DNA of 64,000 nucleotides from Selaginella tamariscina (GCA_003024785.1 PUQB01000050.1:769504-833503), one strand, 5' to 3'. Counted from the stretch's first letter, positions 25,290 to 37,114 are shown. Notes: generated by a model from the sequence alone, not told the origin. Program-made: numbers and translations.

Positions 25290-26012
25290 ATGGGGCTAGT
25301 CCAGGTGTCTGTTCTTGAGTGTCATAGTTCTTGTGCAGGGACAGCAATGTGATCGCAACAGGCTTTGTGCCAATAACTTGTGTTGTAGTCAATTTGGATA
25401 CTGTGGATGTGATGCCGCTTACTGTGGCAGTGGCTGCCAGAGCCAGTGCAATGGATGTGGTGGCGGCGGCGGTGGTGCAAACGGCGAAGCAACTTACTAC
25501 AGTCCCTACGTTCGTAAGTACCGTTGTACGGTGTTTACTACGGATAAAGTTGTTCACTAGACTTATTACAGCTTCGTCGTGTTACGGATATGATACCAGT
25601 CCATTTCCGGCCGGTAACATGATCGCAGCGGCGAGTCCAGACATATTCAACAACAAGGCGTTGTGTGGTGCGTACTATGATATAACATGTAAGGGCGCCG
25701 TTCAGGGAGGAGGATGCACGGGAAGTCCGACTGTGAGAGTTAGAGTGGTCGACTTGTGTCCGGGTTGCCACTCGAACTCGTTCGATCTCTCCTATGAGGC
25801 ATTTTCCAAGATAGCAAATCTCGATGTTGGTCGCATCAAAATATATTCTCAAAGGTGTGCGCGTGTGTGCGTGCGTGCGTGCGTGTGTGTGTGTGAGAGA
25901 GAGAGAGAGTACGTGTTTATGTTGTTGTTGCATATAAATCAGGGTGAATGGTGCTGGTGTTGCTCAAGGAGAGGCCGAAGAAATGATTGCTCAAGTCGTA
26001 TCAAGCTCTTGA
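25290..26012 (+). CDS. Secreted hevein-domain plus DPBB (EG45/PNP-like) protein
   Basis: Predicted extracellular protein that could bind chitin. Exons 25290-25513, 25572-25854 and 25943-26012. One extra base near 25316 (CTTGAGTG) separates the start from the rest; without it the gene is 192 codons. The N-terminus is a hydrophobic signal peptide (MGLVQVSVL, then [10 protein letters not shown]). A hevein chitin-binding domain follows ([20 protein letters not shown]) with aromatic ligand positions F, Y, Y and one extra cysteine ([11 protein letters not shown]). After a Gly-rich linker comes a double-psi beta-barrel of the EG45/plant natriuretic peptide type ([40 protein letters not shown]). It is not the barwin fold of PR-4, although PR-4 also pairs hevein with a beta-barrel. 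The second intron starts inside a (GT)n(GA)n microsatellite. Confidence 0.88.
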
Positions 26013-26357
26013 AAAATTATGTTTTAAAATCTTAAGAAAACAATTTAAAAAACCATAGTTAGTTCCAAATGTTCCGTCGTCACATGTCGACTTTGCTTTG
26101 CGTAACTAAATTTAGATAAAAACAGATATAATCAAATAAAAAACGAATGTCATAATTCAAAATTAGACATTTAAAATTGTTATTAAATAAAGAAATAAAA
26201 ATTAAATAACACATTATGTATTTATATCCGTTTTTTCGCACTGGATGCCAACTAGATCCTTTATTCATTTCTTACAGATGTTATGTACTGTTTTATATAC
26301 ATTTATGTATTTGTGAGTTTATTATTAAGCGGTAACATGGGTGTCATTGTGTGTTGC

Positions 26358-26395
<38 letters not shown>

Positions 26396-26803
26396 ATTAT
26401 ATATATTAAACATATAAAAATTACATGCGTCAACTCTTACAGATGTTAGTTTTTAATTAAGTACCACGTTGTTTTTAATCATTTTAATTGGTTTAGAGCA
26501 TTTTAATCTACTTCGTTACAGTTCTTTTTATCTTATATAAAAGGAAAATGGATTATGGTTATTTATTATTTATTTATTTATTTATTTGATTAATCATATA
26601 TGTCTGTATTATGTATTACAAAACATTCATAAGAAGTTTAAATGGCTGCATTTTCTTACGTGATTTTTGTGTTGGTATACGTCAGTATACACATGGAGTA
26701 TAACATATACATACATTATTAATGAACATATGTATATAATACATATGTGTGTCTGTATAGGCAATGTGTCCATTTGTGCAATTAAAAAGCTCTCTCTCTC
26801 TCT

Positions 26804-26841
<38 letters not shown>

Positions 26842-27222
26842 CTGCACACACCCACACACGCAAGTATGATTGTTTATATAGTAATTAAATCAAGCTCTCT
26901 CTCTCTCCACACACAAGCATGACTGTTTTTAGCGTAAACCTCACGTCATATTATCTTTATTTTAAATTGTTTATATTGTAAGTGATTTAAAAACAAATTA
27001 ATAGCGTTGAACTGCAAAGCTTTAAAACCAACTATTGAATGTTTTTTAAAATATAATTTCCCGTGTTTATTTCATAATAATTTGTTTTTTTTTTCAAACA
27101 TATTTTATCTTGCTTGTTTAATTGATTAAGTTTTATAGATTTGTTTTTTTTAAAAAAAAAAACATTTAATGACATTTAATGCCTGCATTTACAATTTGCA
27201 TATATATATATATATATATATA

Positions 27223-27262
<40 letters not shown>

Positions 27263-27645
27263 ACTATGGAGTTGTATATGTAAAATGCATTGCCAGATAT
27301 ATAATTATGTTAAGTGGAAATTATTTTTCTGAAAATTTAATTGATAACAGATTCATTTTCATTGCAATTAAAAAAATTTGGAAAAGATAAAATATTTTAC
27401 ATTATCTTTGTTTTTGAAAATTATACAGTACACAAAATTCTACATTATATATATAAAGAAGATTATAATTTCACGACGATGCTTCTCGTAGTTTCTACAT
27501 ACAGGTTGCGTCTGTTCATACGTTCCTGAACAGGATATCCGCCGCTGGATCGTGTATAATCAAACGGTCAAGAAAAAGCCAAGTCGGTACATTTTCCTTT
27601 TTAATTCTACTATGACAGGAAATTAGGGTTTCTCTACGCGCAGGT
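26013..27645. other. AT-rich spacer with microsatellites
   Basis: No gene is supported. It contains (CT)n at 26,360-26,395, a (CT)n(CA)n compound tract at 26,790-26,840 and long (TA)n runs at 27,200-27,260. The final ~130 bp are GC-richer and hold the probable leader of the UFD1-like gene. Confidence 0.6.
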
Positions 27646-29907
27646 ATGGATTCGAGCTCAAGGCGGCTAAGGCCAAATGGGAACGCGAGCAGAAGGAGAA
27701 GAAGGATCGCGCTAGAGCACGGCTCGAGCAGGAGCGCCGAGCCCGTGAACAGGCCGCCGCCCAGAGACAAGCAATTGAAGAAGCCCAGCGCCTCCGCCGG
27801 ATCGAAGCTGCTCAAGCTGCACTTGCGGTAAGTCACACATAAGATTTCCACAAAGAATGCTATAAAATGGTACAATTTTGTCATAAGATTTCCACAGTGT
27901 GTGTGTGTGTGTATGTGTATTGTGTGTTGAAGATACAGTTCTATAAAGTAGCTCTGTATACTCATATAATCTCTACACAGATTATGACGTATTGTGTAAT
28001 GTGTATTGAACTGTCTTTTTCTTACAGATTGAACAGCAAGAACAAAAGATATGCAACTGGGGGACGGAGTAAGATACAACAAGATCCTTCGAGCTTTCAG
28101 AGTTTCAGGAGACGGTGACAAGATCACGCTCCTGCTTCCGATTTTGAGGCGTTATCCTCACAAAATGCTCTGGACAAGGGTCCTATGTTCTTCCAGATTC
28201 CAGAGAGTCGGGAGGAAGAACCACCCATGGTGGTGTCATGGAATTCACTGCCCAAGAGGGCTCTGTGGGCTTACCAGTTCATGTGTGGAAGAATGCAGAT
28301 CTGGACCAAGAGTCTCAGGTATTCCTTAGTTTTAGCATCTTTCTCTCTCTCTCTCTCACACACACACACAATGGGACTTTGTTGCAGGCTACTGTGAGAG
28401 TACGTTACCTGCGGCTTCCTAAAGGCGAATATGCAAAGCTACAGGCAGAGGGAAGGGATTTTGCAGACGTCCCAAACCACAAGGCAGTACTTGAGACCAA
28501 GCTCCGTCAGCATGCTGCTCTTTCAGAAGGTGACCTTCTCACTGTACATTACGGAGGTACGGAGTACTATCTCCGTGTGTTGGAGCTTAGGCCAGCATCC
28601 TCAGTGTCTGTGCTCGAGACGGATATAGAAGTGGACGTGGTGGGAAGCAGTGGAGCAGTCTATAATGAGGATAAGTTGGTGCAATTAAACTTTGGAAAGG
28701 CTGAAAAGGGTACAGTGGAAGAAGGCAAGTATAAATATTACAAGTTTAATGTGGATAACTCTATAGCAGAAGCTGCAAGCAAGGGTGACACAGAGATTGT
28801 AGTTCACTTGCAAGTTGATGGCGGTGGCTCACGGGCTGATGCGGATATTTACGTAGCAGCACATCCAGTTCTGTTTTCCTTCACGAGACGAGCATCAGTG
28901 GGCTTCTCATGACACAGGGACAAAAACAGTATGTATAACAGGGGCAGGTGTACTTCCTGGTGTATACACCATAGGTGTGTATGGATTCAGAGGGAAGTCC
29001 AGCTTTGTATTAGATGTAGAGGCTAGAGAGAAATCTTCCGGACAGAAACTTGGAGCTGCCCAGGGACAACTTGCTGGGGATGGTTACGAGACTTGTAACA
29101 ATTGTGGGCAGATGATACCTGCACGCACTATTGCTCTGCACGAGGCTTATTGTAGGCGGCATAATGTGGCTTGTCCGTATCCCGGTTGTGGGATTGTTCT
29201 CCGGAAGGAGGACGCCGGACAGCACGTACACTGTTCTAAGTGTGGTCAGGCTTTCCGGCAGGACGAGCTTGATAAGCATATGAGCGTGTTTCATGTGGCT
29301 CATACGTGCACCTGCGGAGCTGTCTTGGAAATGCAGGAAATGGTAAGCTTAGAAATCTCTCCTCTCTCCCTCTTACTAACACATGGAATGCAGGTCAACA
29401 CAAGGCTACAGTGTGTCCTCATAGGAAGATAACATGCCGGTTCTGTGGGGATGTTGTGCAAGCTGAGGGTGATGCAGTCGACTTGAGAGACAGATTAAGA
29501 GGCTTTACCCAGCATGAAAGCAGCTGTGGATCTAGAACGGACGAATGCGATGGATGCCACGATCTGTGATGCTCAAGGATATGGAACTTCACAGAGCAGC
29601 TGTTCATTCTTCACCAAGTGTACTCACTAAAGACACAGGTACTCGGACTACCTTGGACAGTGCAGGTCCCAAGGTAAACGAGACTGTGTGTCCAATATGT
29701 GAGATGAAGTTTCAAGGCGTGGAGGCTGTAAACTTGCATATTGAGAACGAACACTTTGGTCCGAGTGGGAGTCCGAGTTTCAGTCCGCCTGCAGCTTCGG
29801 ACAGTCCGGTGCCCATCCGTCGGACGATGTCCGTTTTGTGTCCCATATGCGGCATGGCTGTTCATAGTGAGCGTGACTTGAGTTCTCACATTGATATGGT
29901 TCATTGA
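27646..29907 (+). CDS. UFD1-domain protein with C-terminal zinc fingers
   Basis: Relative of Ufd1, the substrate-binding partner of Cdc48 in ubiquitin-dependent degradation; it resembles the Arabidopsis UFD1-family protein At4g15420 in domain order. Exons 27646-27827, 28028-28318, 28388-29342 and 29394-29907. Six single-base indels interrupt the frame (five missing bases, one extra T near 28875). Correction gives 649 codons, and each exon then closes exactly. The N-terminus is a highly charged coiled coil (KAAKAKWEREQKEKKDRARA). The UFD1 double-psi barrel follows, with MEFTAQEGSVGLPVHVW and LRQHAALSEGD, and then SVSVLETDIEVDVVG. The C-terminal half holds TRAF/C2H2-like zinc fingers (CNNCGQMIPARTIALHEAYC, CRFCGDVVQAEGDAVDLRDR, CPICGMAVHSERDLSSHIDM). 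The start at 27646 assumes a missing G just after the ATG, so the first codons are uncertain. Confidence 0.9.
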
Positions 29908-30146
29908 GTTCCTATTGTATATATTATTGCTTAATAAGTTATAAACCCATTGTTCTCAACACCATGTATATGATAATATCACAAACATACATAACTCATG
30001 TGTGTCAAATGTGTATATATCTTTTAATGGTTTCTAATGTTTAAAGGTTTTTACTTAAATTAATATTTTAACAGCTACTATGATAATAATCTTTTCAATT
30101 TAAACAAGAGCCCTAAAACAGAGCACGGAGCGTTAGGGTTTACACA

Positions 30147-30887
30147 ATGGCAAGTGAGGGCTGGACTGTGGTCGCGCGCAGGAGGAGCAGGGCGCCCGTC
30201 TGCAGGTCCTTCCTCTCTACTGTACAAAAATTCAATGTAGAAGAAGATGAATCCTCCGTACTCGGCACACAGGAGAGAAGGCTCATATATATGATAGAAG
30301 CAGCAGCAGAGAAGGTCAGAAGCTCCCCATTTTCAATAGATTTCTTAGGCAGGCAAGAAATCACACACTCAGATCGAAGCTCATGAGTCACAGAGCAGGG
30401 GAGATTGTAGTATATGGGCTTGGCAGCATTTCGGAATCTGAGGTCTCCAGGTGTCAATTCGCCTTGGCATTGCTCATGCAGCGAGAAATTCTGGTCACTA
30501 CCAAGCTGCTTGTGTACGATCCGATCATGTCGGCTATAGAACGGAGAGTGTTGAGGGAATTCGGATGCTGTACAATCGGATTCAATGAACAGGGCAGGAG
30601 AAAGATTGTCAATCCGACACTGTTCTACATGCCGCATTGTGAAGTGGAGCTGTATGAGAATGTGCTGCAGGAGAATTGGGGAAATCTGGAAGGAGTGGTG
30701 ATTCTTGGTAATAGTTTTCAGATGTATAAGAATCAGTGGAATGTTCTTCCCCCGCCAGGCCGCCCGTGCCCATGTCATGTACTCGAAATCAGCCGGTTTC
30801 GGACGAATATCCGATTAATGACATGGATTTCCCTCCACGGCGGCTTTCAATGATTTGAGCTGGCACTTTTTCCCTCAGAAATCGTGA
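30147..30887 (+). CDS. SRR1: SRR1-like protein (SENSITIVITY TO RED LIGHT REDUCED 1)
   Basis: SRR1 proteins act in red-light signalling and circadian clock function in Arabidopsis; their biochemical activity is not settled. This copy is a single exon. The N-terminus MASEGWTVVARRRSRAPV matches the typical W-T/L-V start of the family. The SRR1 domain follows with GEIVVYGLGSISESE, LLVYDPIMSAIERRVLREFG, FYMPHCEVELYENVLQENWG and VVILGNSFQMY, and the end is AFNDLSWHFFPQKS. Three single bases are missing: at about 30383, about 30752 (in a C run) and about 30836. Correction gives 248 codons, normal for the family. The linker between the last two sites is poorly conserved, so its exact frame is less certain. 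The 3' end faces the NB-ARC gene about 300 bp away. Confidence 0.9.
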
Positions 30888-31190
30888 TGCTCCTTATGAC
30901 ATGAATACCTCATATTTTATTGTTTAAGATGAATATTATATATAATGATTCTTACATGAAATGTTTTGTGTTCATATATATTGACATACTCATTTCTTTT
31001 TCTTCTAGGCTCTTTGTGTAATAATTTCCTTAAAAACTATATATATTTTAAGCGTAATACCTTGAAACTAAAATTCTAAACACTCATTATGTACATGACA
31101 TACATATAACTTGCACACTCTTATTTATTAAAATATATTTAGTACAAAATACTTGTATTTATATTATTTTACATGAAAAAAATTTAATTG
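30888..31190. other. Convergent intergenic spacer
   Basis: AT-rich stretch between the 3' ends of the SRR1-like gene (+) and the NB-ARC gene (-). It presumably holds both polyadenylation regions. No other content was seen. Confidence 0.6.
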
Positions 31191-32756
31191 TTAAGATGTT
31201 TGGTTCACAATAGAGTTTAGGAGTTTAGTATAAGTAGAAGAATAAGCAGTTTCAGCAGGAGAAAACTCCAGCCCTCTGTGTATACTCTCCAAACCAGCAG
31301 CTCTCACAATCCTCTCTGTGACAGTCCGTCCCCTGGCTTGTACGAGTGGATGAAGAGCAGCAGCAGCACAGCATCTGACGGTCTCCATCTGATCCCTGCT
31401 CATCAATCCGGCGAGGCCCTCGACAAGCCTCGTCTTAAGCAACCTGTCCAGGCTGAGACCTTCACCGTCGGACGCACACGATGTGAACATCTGCTTACAC
31501 ACCATGCACACGCCCGTCTGCACGTCCTCCGACTCGGACCCGAGCAGAGACCCGAGTTCCTCAACAATGGAAAGCTCCAGCATCTTCCGTACGACCCGGC
31601 CCTGCCCGAACCGTACAAGCAGCTCCAGGGTGTTCACCACCCGGCACTTGATCACATTCTTCCTGTTCCCGAGCAGAGTCATCAGCCTCTCCAGCAAGTC
31701 GATGTCCATCATCTGGTTCACGAACGCCTCCCCGTTCGCAGCAAGCCTCACGAACACGTTGAGAACCCCCTCCTGGATCAAACCCGACCGCGTGTCGAGC
31801 AGCGGCACGAGCTCGACCACGACATTTCCTCTCACAAGGCTGTCCAGTACGTACTTGTCCCCGGTCGTGGCCATCATCAGTACGACGTCGGCAGCGTCCT
31901 TCTTCGTCAATACGTTCACCCCGGTGTGTTGTTGCAACGGAGGAGATGGCTGAGTTTCTCCACCAGGCCCGAAGCGACCAGCCCCTGCTGTACTGTGCGT
32001 AGTCTTGCTCCGTGAAGCACGCCGATATGTACCTCGTGATTGCGGCATACGCCCGTGTCGAGGAAGACATGGAGACGAGGCTTATTACGTGGGCTCCAAC
32101 GATCGCCTTGGAGACACGTGGACACGACTTCTGGACATCCACTGCACTTGTTAGCAGCACCGCGTGAAGCTCCTCGTCGTCCACGGCGAGGATCTCATCG
32201 AGCTTCTCCCTTGCAACGTGTCGGGCTTCAGAGCTGCCGTACTGCAGCAGCCACGGGGCAACGGTAGCTCTTGATTTCTCGTCCGAGACATTAAGAAGGC
32301 TGTCTACCGCCTGAGAGACATGCCTGTCTAGGTATATCCCGACAATCTCATGCATCTCGTACATTACAAAGTCCGGTCTCCTCTTCAGGAGACACCTTCT
32401 TACGAGGTCTCTGGCATTCACCAGGAACCGAGTCGCGGTGTTACCCATACCCGACCAGAGCGTCCTCAAGCAGTCGACCGAGACCGGCTCCGACCAATCC
32501 AGTGCCGCCAGCATGTAGAACAGCTGACGGGTGTCCGGCTCCATACCGGATACGCTCACGTCTATGCTTGCAACCGCTCCTGTTAACCAGTTCGGGTTCC
32601 TCCGGCCCCCCGAGGAGCTTTCAAACTGCCTCACCGCAGACTTCCAGTCCTCCCTCCTCCATGTTCCTCTCAACGCCTCGCCCAGTATTGCAACGGACAG
32701 TGGGTGGTGGCTGCAATACTTTAGAAGCTTTGTTGCTGCGCCCTGTTTGCACGTGT

Positions 32757-32808
<52 letters not shown>

Positions 32809-33958
32809 CTTACAGGAAGCATTTTGGCGTTTAAAACGCCTGTATGGAACTTAAGAATGTCCAGGCTAACGGAAGCAGTCTCCTTAAACCCAAGCTTAAC
32901 ACTGGAAACCGACTGGGAATCATAAACGGGAGAGTCCCGACAAGTCATAAGGAACTTGCATCCATGGTTCTGAATCTGCATCAGTCTGTCAACAATCTCC
33001 TTATCCCACACATCGTCCAACACAATCAGATACGAAGACTCCCGCAACACTTCCTCGAGCAGTTTCCAGCAGTCCCATAAGCTCTCCGCCTTCTGCACTG
33101 CCTCCTTCTGGCAATTCATTTCCTGCAGCAGATGTTTCAGCTTGGCAACTAGCTTGTCCGAGTCCGTCAGCTTTAGTCCGATATGAACTTCTACAGCACC
33201 GTCCGAGAAGACTTCCGGTACGGCAGAGGCGATATATGCAGCAAGAGCCGACTTCCCAATGCCGGACGGACCATAAACAATTACACATTTCTCGTTTCCT
33301 GACACTAGAGCTTCTCCGATTCTCCTCATTACTTTGTTCATCGGTCTATATCCTTCCAATGTCTGTGTTTGTATCCTTGGAAACACTCCAAAAGCCTGTA
33401 ACAACAAGCTCTTATAGTTTGTACACACACGCGCACACACGCACGCCACACCTGACAGGAAAGAATCTCTAAAATTCCTTCTTGATACTCCAGCCACGTT
33501 TCAAGCACGTCAGTCAATCCCTGTACAACTTGGAGAAGCTCATCACTTGAAAATGAGTAGCAACATATTGTCTTCGATTTAGACGATGCAAACAATGGAA
33601 CATATCCGTATCTATATACACACCTTAAGAACACATAGACACGCACGCACTCTGGCACGCACCTTGATGATGAAACTCTACAGGACTTGTCACGAGTGAC
33701 CATTTGCTGGGCAGAGGTCATGGTAGGAAGCAAACGGGCACATAGGATATCCATGCTCTCCAGACGAGCCATGATAAACGCTGCGTGCTCGTTGTTGTGC
33801 CTGAGGAGATGCCATGATTTTGAATGCACCTGCTGTAGCTGAAGCAATCTGTTCCTTAGCTGCTCCACATACTCTGGAAGCGATTCGAGCTTGTTGGTCG
33901 CCTCCAGAAGCAACTGAATCGTGTCCGAGGATGTCTGCGACACTTCATACGGATTCAT
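31191..33958 (-). CDS. NB-ARC protein with C-terminal ARM-like repeats
   Basis: Predicted intracellular NLR-like switch protein. Exons on the minus strand: 33958-33663, 33545-33452, 33395-32814 and 32742-31191. Two missing bases (near 31993 and in the G run near 31921) restore 842 codons. Residues 1-130 are helical with leucine-rich heptads. The NB-ARC domain follows: P-loop GPSGIGKSALA, Walker B YLIVLDDVWD, RNBS-B CKFLMTCRDS, GLPLA-like YCSHHPLSVAILGEALRG, and MYEMHEIVGIYLDRH at the MHD position, with Glu for Asp. Instead of leucine-rich repeats the C-terminal ~280 residues are ARM/HEAT-like helices (LIQEGVLNVFVRLAANGEAF, MVCKQMFTSCASDGEGLSLD). Intron 3 is only 71 bp and consists of (CT)n and (TA)n. 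I set the start at ATG 33958; nearby leader copies carry three further ATGs. Whether it acts in immunity is inferred from the domain. Confidence 0.9.
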
Positions 33959-34431
33959 AGAACTCAATTCGACTCAAATTCACACAACCCAGTATGCCAA
34001 ATCTTCTCTACAGGCAACCCAACACCGAAATCCTTCGATCAAGTGTCCGAGGATGTCTGAGACACTTCATACGGATTCATAGAACTCAATTCGACTCAAA
34101 TCCACACAACCCAGTACGTCAAATCTTCTCTACAGGCAACCCAACACCGAAGTCCTTCGATCAAGCATAGAAATTTGAATCATTCGAGCTTGTTGGTCGC
34201 CTCAGAGTAACTGAATCGTGTCCGAGGATGGCTGAGACACTTCATACGGATTCATAGAACTCAATTCGACTCAAATTCACACAACCCAGTATGTCAAATC
34301 TTCTCTACAGGCAACCCAACAAGAAATTTCTGGGCTTGTTGGTCGCCTCCAGATACGGATTCATAGAATTCAATTCGAACACAACCCAGTATGTCAAATC
34401 GGCTCTACAGGAAACCCAACAACCGAAATCT
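33884..34431 (-). repeat. Four tandem copies of the NB-ARC gene's 5' end
   Basis: The first codons and leader of the NB-ARC gene recur upstream. The native copy and copy 2 (34044-34166) are a perfect-register 122-bp repeat. Copy 3 (about 34182-34320) also includes ~40 bp of downstream coding sequence. Copy 4 (about 34333-34431) has an internal deletion. Start codons of the four copies lie at 33958, 34080, 34255 and 34364 on the minus strand. Copies 1 to 3 share almost identical sequence, so the duplication is recent. Confidence 0.95.
34039..34364 (-). promoter_or_regulatory. Array of three short upstream reading frames
   Basis: If the transcript begins above the duplicated leaders, it carries three small frames before the main ATG: 34080-34039 (13 codons, MNPYEVSQTSSDT), 34255-34202 (17 codons, starting MNPYEVSQP) and 34364-34305 (19 codons, starting MNPYLEATNK). 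Each copies the main start context exactly, then hits a stop at the duplication junction or an indel. They could reduce translation of the main frame. A splice acceptor-like TTGCCTGTAG lies before each copy, so splicing might remove some of them. Confidence 0.55.
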
Positions 34432-35800
34432 CTAAGCGAATATATGATTGTACAGAGTCCACTGGCATACAGAGAGCATACTATTCCGGAAAATGCAGAG
34501 AGAGCCGTGAAAAATTGACTTTGGGGTCCCTTCAGTCTTCTCGAGAATTACTAATCGTGTCAGCAACAGGAGTCAGTGTTTAATCTCTTATTTCATTTCT
34601 GTGAGATTTTTTACGGTGTTCTTATGCAAGATGATGACTCGTAATAGATAGAAATGAAATATTTATACATATTATTAATCCATATTTTCAATGAAAATAT
34701 TAAACTTATATTAATTCTGCAATCTGAACAAGAAATTGAAAAATTAAACTTAAATTTATAATTTTGCACACCGTTCGATATTCGATACTGAAGCTTCTTT
34801 CTTAGTCATATGTGTGTAAAGTCATACGTGGCGGCTCCACGTGCCTATCCACGTACTAATCGCTCTCCTCTCGTGAAATTTTTATTTTCCACATATATCT
34901 GTCACACAATCTAGAATATTAGAAAGATGATGTTTTACTGAGTGCTTTTTTTTAACTGTCGATAAGGAATATCCTATTAATATTATATATATTAATGAAT
35001 GTTTGTATAAGACTATGCAATATATATGGATACTGATAATGTAATATATTCGAAATTTTATATCAATTTTAAACTTCATTTAAAATTGTCTAGTAAACAC
35101 GTTAGGAGAACGTCCTCTCTCTTTTACACACACACACACACTTATACAGAGTAAATCATCGTGCATATTAGAATAATTTAATTTTGCATATCATCGTCGA
35201 GTTTTAAAAGCATATATAGTGAAAACTTGATTTGTTATAAGGATTTAAAGTAATGTATAAATTTAGTATTAATAAACATATTAAGTTACTAGCATGAGAA
35301 AATTTTATAATTTTTGGATGAATTACAAACTCAAACGTGGAAATGAATAATATGTTTTGAAAGGTTTAAATAACAAAATTATGTTAAAGATAAATATTTA
35401 ACACTAATTTTTTTGATAAGACATAATTTATCATTACTTTTAGATAAGAACCCTTTTTGGAAAGCTTTTGTAATAGTTCTAATCTTGGTGAGTTGACCAC
35501 CTGTGTAAACACGCAAGATATACAGGAAGACCTAAGTGGACATGGGTCATCGTGACTGAAGGACTTTTCATAAATACTAATTGATTTATTACCTTATTGG
35601 TATAAAAGAAAAAGGAAAAAGTTATGACATTTGGTATTGGAATGGTTCCAAATTTGATTTATTAATTAAAGATATTAATGTATATAATTATGTAATGCAT
35701 TTTAGCAATTACAATTTTCATATTAACATATCGACAATTTAAATGTGTTTTAAAAGTATACCATTTTGCCTCCTGGATAAAGACTCTTTATTATGTAGTA
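34432..35800. other. Spacer upstream of the NB-ARC gene
   Basis: AT-rich and without coding signal. The only notable content is the ACGT-core cluster at 34826-34856. Read on the minus strand it lies about 460 bp above the most distal leader copy. Confidence 0.55.
34826..34856 (-). promoter_or_regulatory. Cluster of three ACGT-core (ABRE/G-box) motifs
   Basis: ACGTGGC (34826-34832), CCACGTGCC with a perfect G-box (34837-34845) and CCACGTAC (34849-34856) fall within 31 bp in otherwise AT-rich DNA. Such clusters are typical binding sites for bZIP (ABA response) or bHLH factors. The nearest gene is the NB-ARC gene on the minus strand; the assignment is an inference. Confidence 0.4.
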
Positions 35801-35801
35801 A

Positions 35802-35952
35802 ATTATTAAAGTATGACACTCATGCCATTTCACCTGCATCTATTTAATAGGCATAGGGTCGTGTCTTCACGAGAGCATGTATATATTTCATATTCACACT
35901 ATGGAAATGCTCGAGCATTCCACCATTTTATTTAATATGGTATTAGAACTTT
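35802..35952 (+). mobile_element. Probable 5' LTR and primer-binding site of a TRIM-like element
   Basis: 35802-35936 is similar to 45531-45640: both share GTATGACA-TCATGCCA, CATCTA-TAGG and CACGAGAGCATGTATATATT in the same order. Directly after it, TGGTATTAGAACTTT (35938-35952) resembles the methionine initiator tRNA primer-binding site (TGGTATCAGAGC...) of Ty1/copia and TRIM elements. The LTR would be only ~135 bp. The internal part is about 150 bp here plus 370 bp beyond the later Ty3 insertion, with no coding sequence. Confidence 0.6.
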
Positions 35953-36089
35953 AAGTTTTAATTCTTAATACATGTGGAGTGAAAAGACCAACACAACATT
36001 GATTAAGAGGGACAATCACATAGGATGTAGCACAACATTGGTTAAGGAGGACAATCACATAGAATAGAATAGTATAGTCATAAAGTTAT

Positions 36090-36602
36090 TGTTAAACACG
36101 AAAACCGGAAACCCCACCTTTTCCGTTTAACCGGTTTCCTTTCTCTTAACCTTTAAGAAAGGCTACACACTTTCTTTCCTTCAACTCTCCACATTTACAT
36201 ATATTAAAACTCCTTCTCTCAAAGCCACAATGACTGGTCTCCGAAGTCAAGGGCAAGAACGGATTTTGGCTATTGCCTTGTTAGATCCATTCATTGAGAG
36301 TACACATACATACACACAAGATCTTATAATATGCACCTTTCATTACATGAATACAAAGACAAAGTGTAAGAACCTTATCTCCTGAAATGGAGACCCTTCC
36401 TTTTGCCCTAACTCCCCTTAACTACTCTTCCTCTCGCCACGTCATCCTTTACCTTTTCCTTTTCCTTTACCTTTTTCCTTTTCCTTATCCTCTGGTAAGG
36501 ATTTTCCTTCTTCACAGCCTTTCCTTCCATGCTTACTAGACCTTCCTACCCTTATTCTCTTACAGTAGGATGTCCTATGCTCCTAATATTTTACCTTTAA
36601 CA
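36090..36602 (-). repeat. 3' LTR of the Ty3/gypsy element
   Basis: 513 bp, starting TGTTAAACACGAAAACCGG and ending TTACCTTTAACA. It is nearly identical to the LTR at 44609-45157; the differences are mainly short deletions (for example CATTACATG against CATTACTAACATG). It is adjacent to the polypurine tract. Confidence 0.95.
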
Positions 36603-37114
36603 CTGCCCCCTCCTTATTCGTTGCTGTGTCCTCACGGCAACACATCCTGCACATCATCCTGATACTCCACCTCCTCCTGATCCTTATACTTCTGAAACTC
36701 CGCCTTTTCCTTGTCAAGTTCCTGCTGCACCATTGCTACCTGAAGGCGAAACGCCTGCGTCTCCTTCCTAAGCTGCTCGTTCTCTCCTGAAGACGCTGGA
36801 ACTCGTCCACCACCACCGATAATATGGTAGCAGTCTGCTGGGTTTCATCATGCTCGCACTAACCTCTGGAACAGTGTCATCGGCTCCTGTGATGTCACCG
36901 TGGGCTTAAGCTCCACCACCGGGCTTGGAGTCCTCTGCTTAGCCGGTCGCTGAACGCCCTTACTCATCATCCCTGAATGGCGGTCATCTTGGGTGCCATG
37001 ACGCTCTCCAGCCTGACAATCAACCTCTGAATGTCTGCCCTATCCTTAACAGTGTATCCAGCGTTGACCAAATGATTGAATAGGCTTGCCGCCATCTGAG
37101 TTGCGTCCTGCGCC

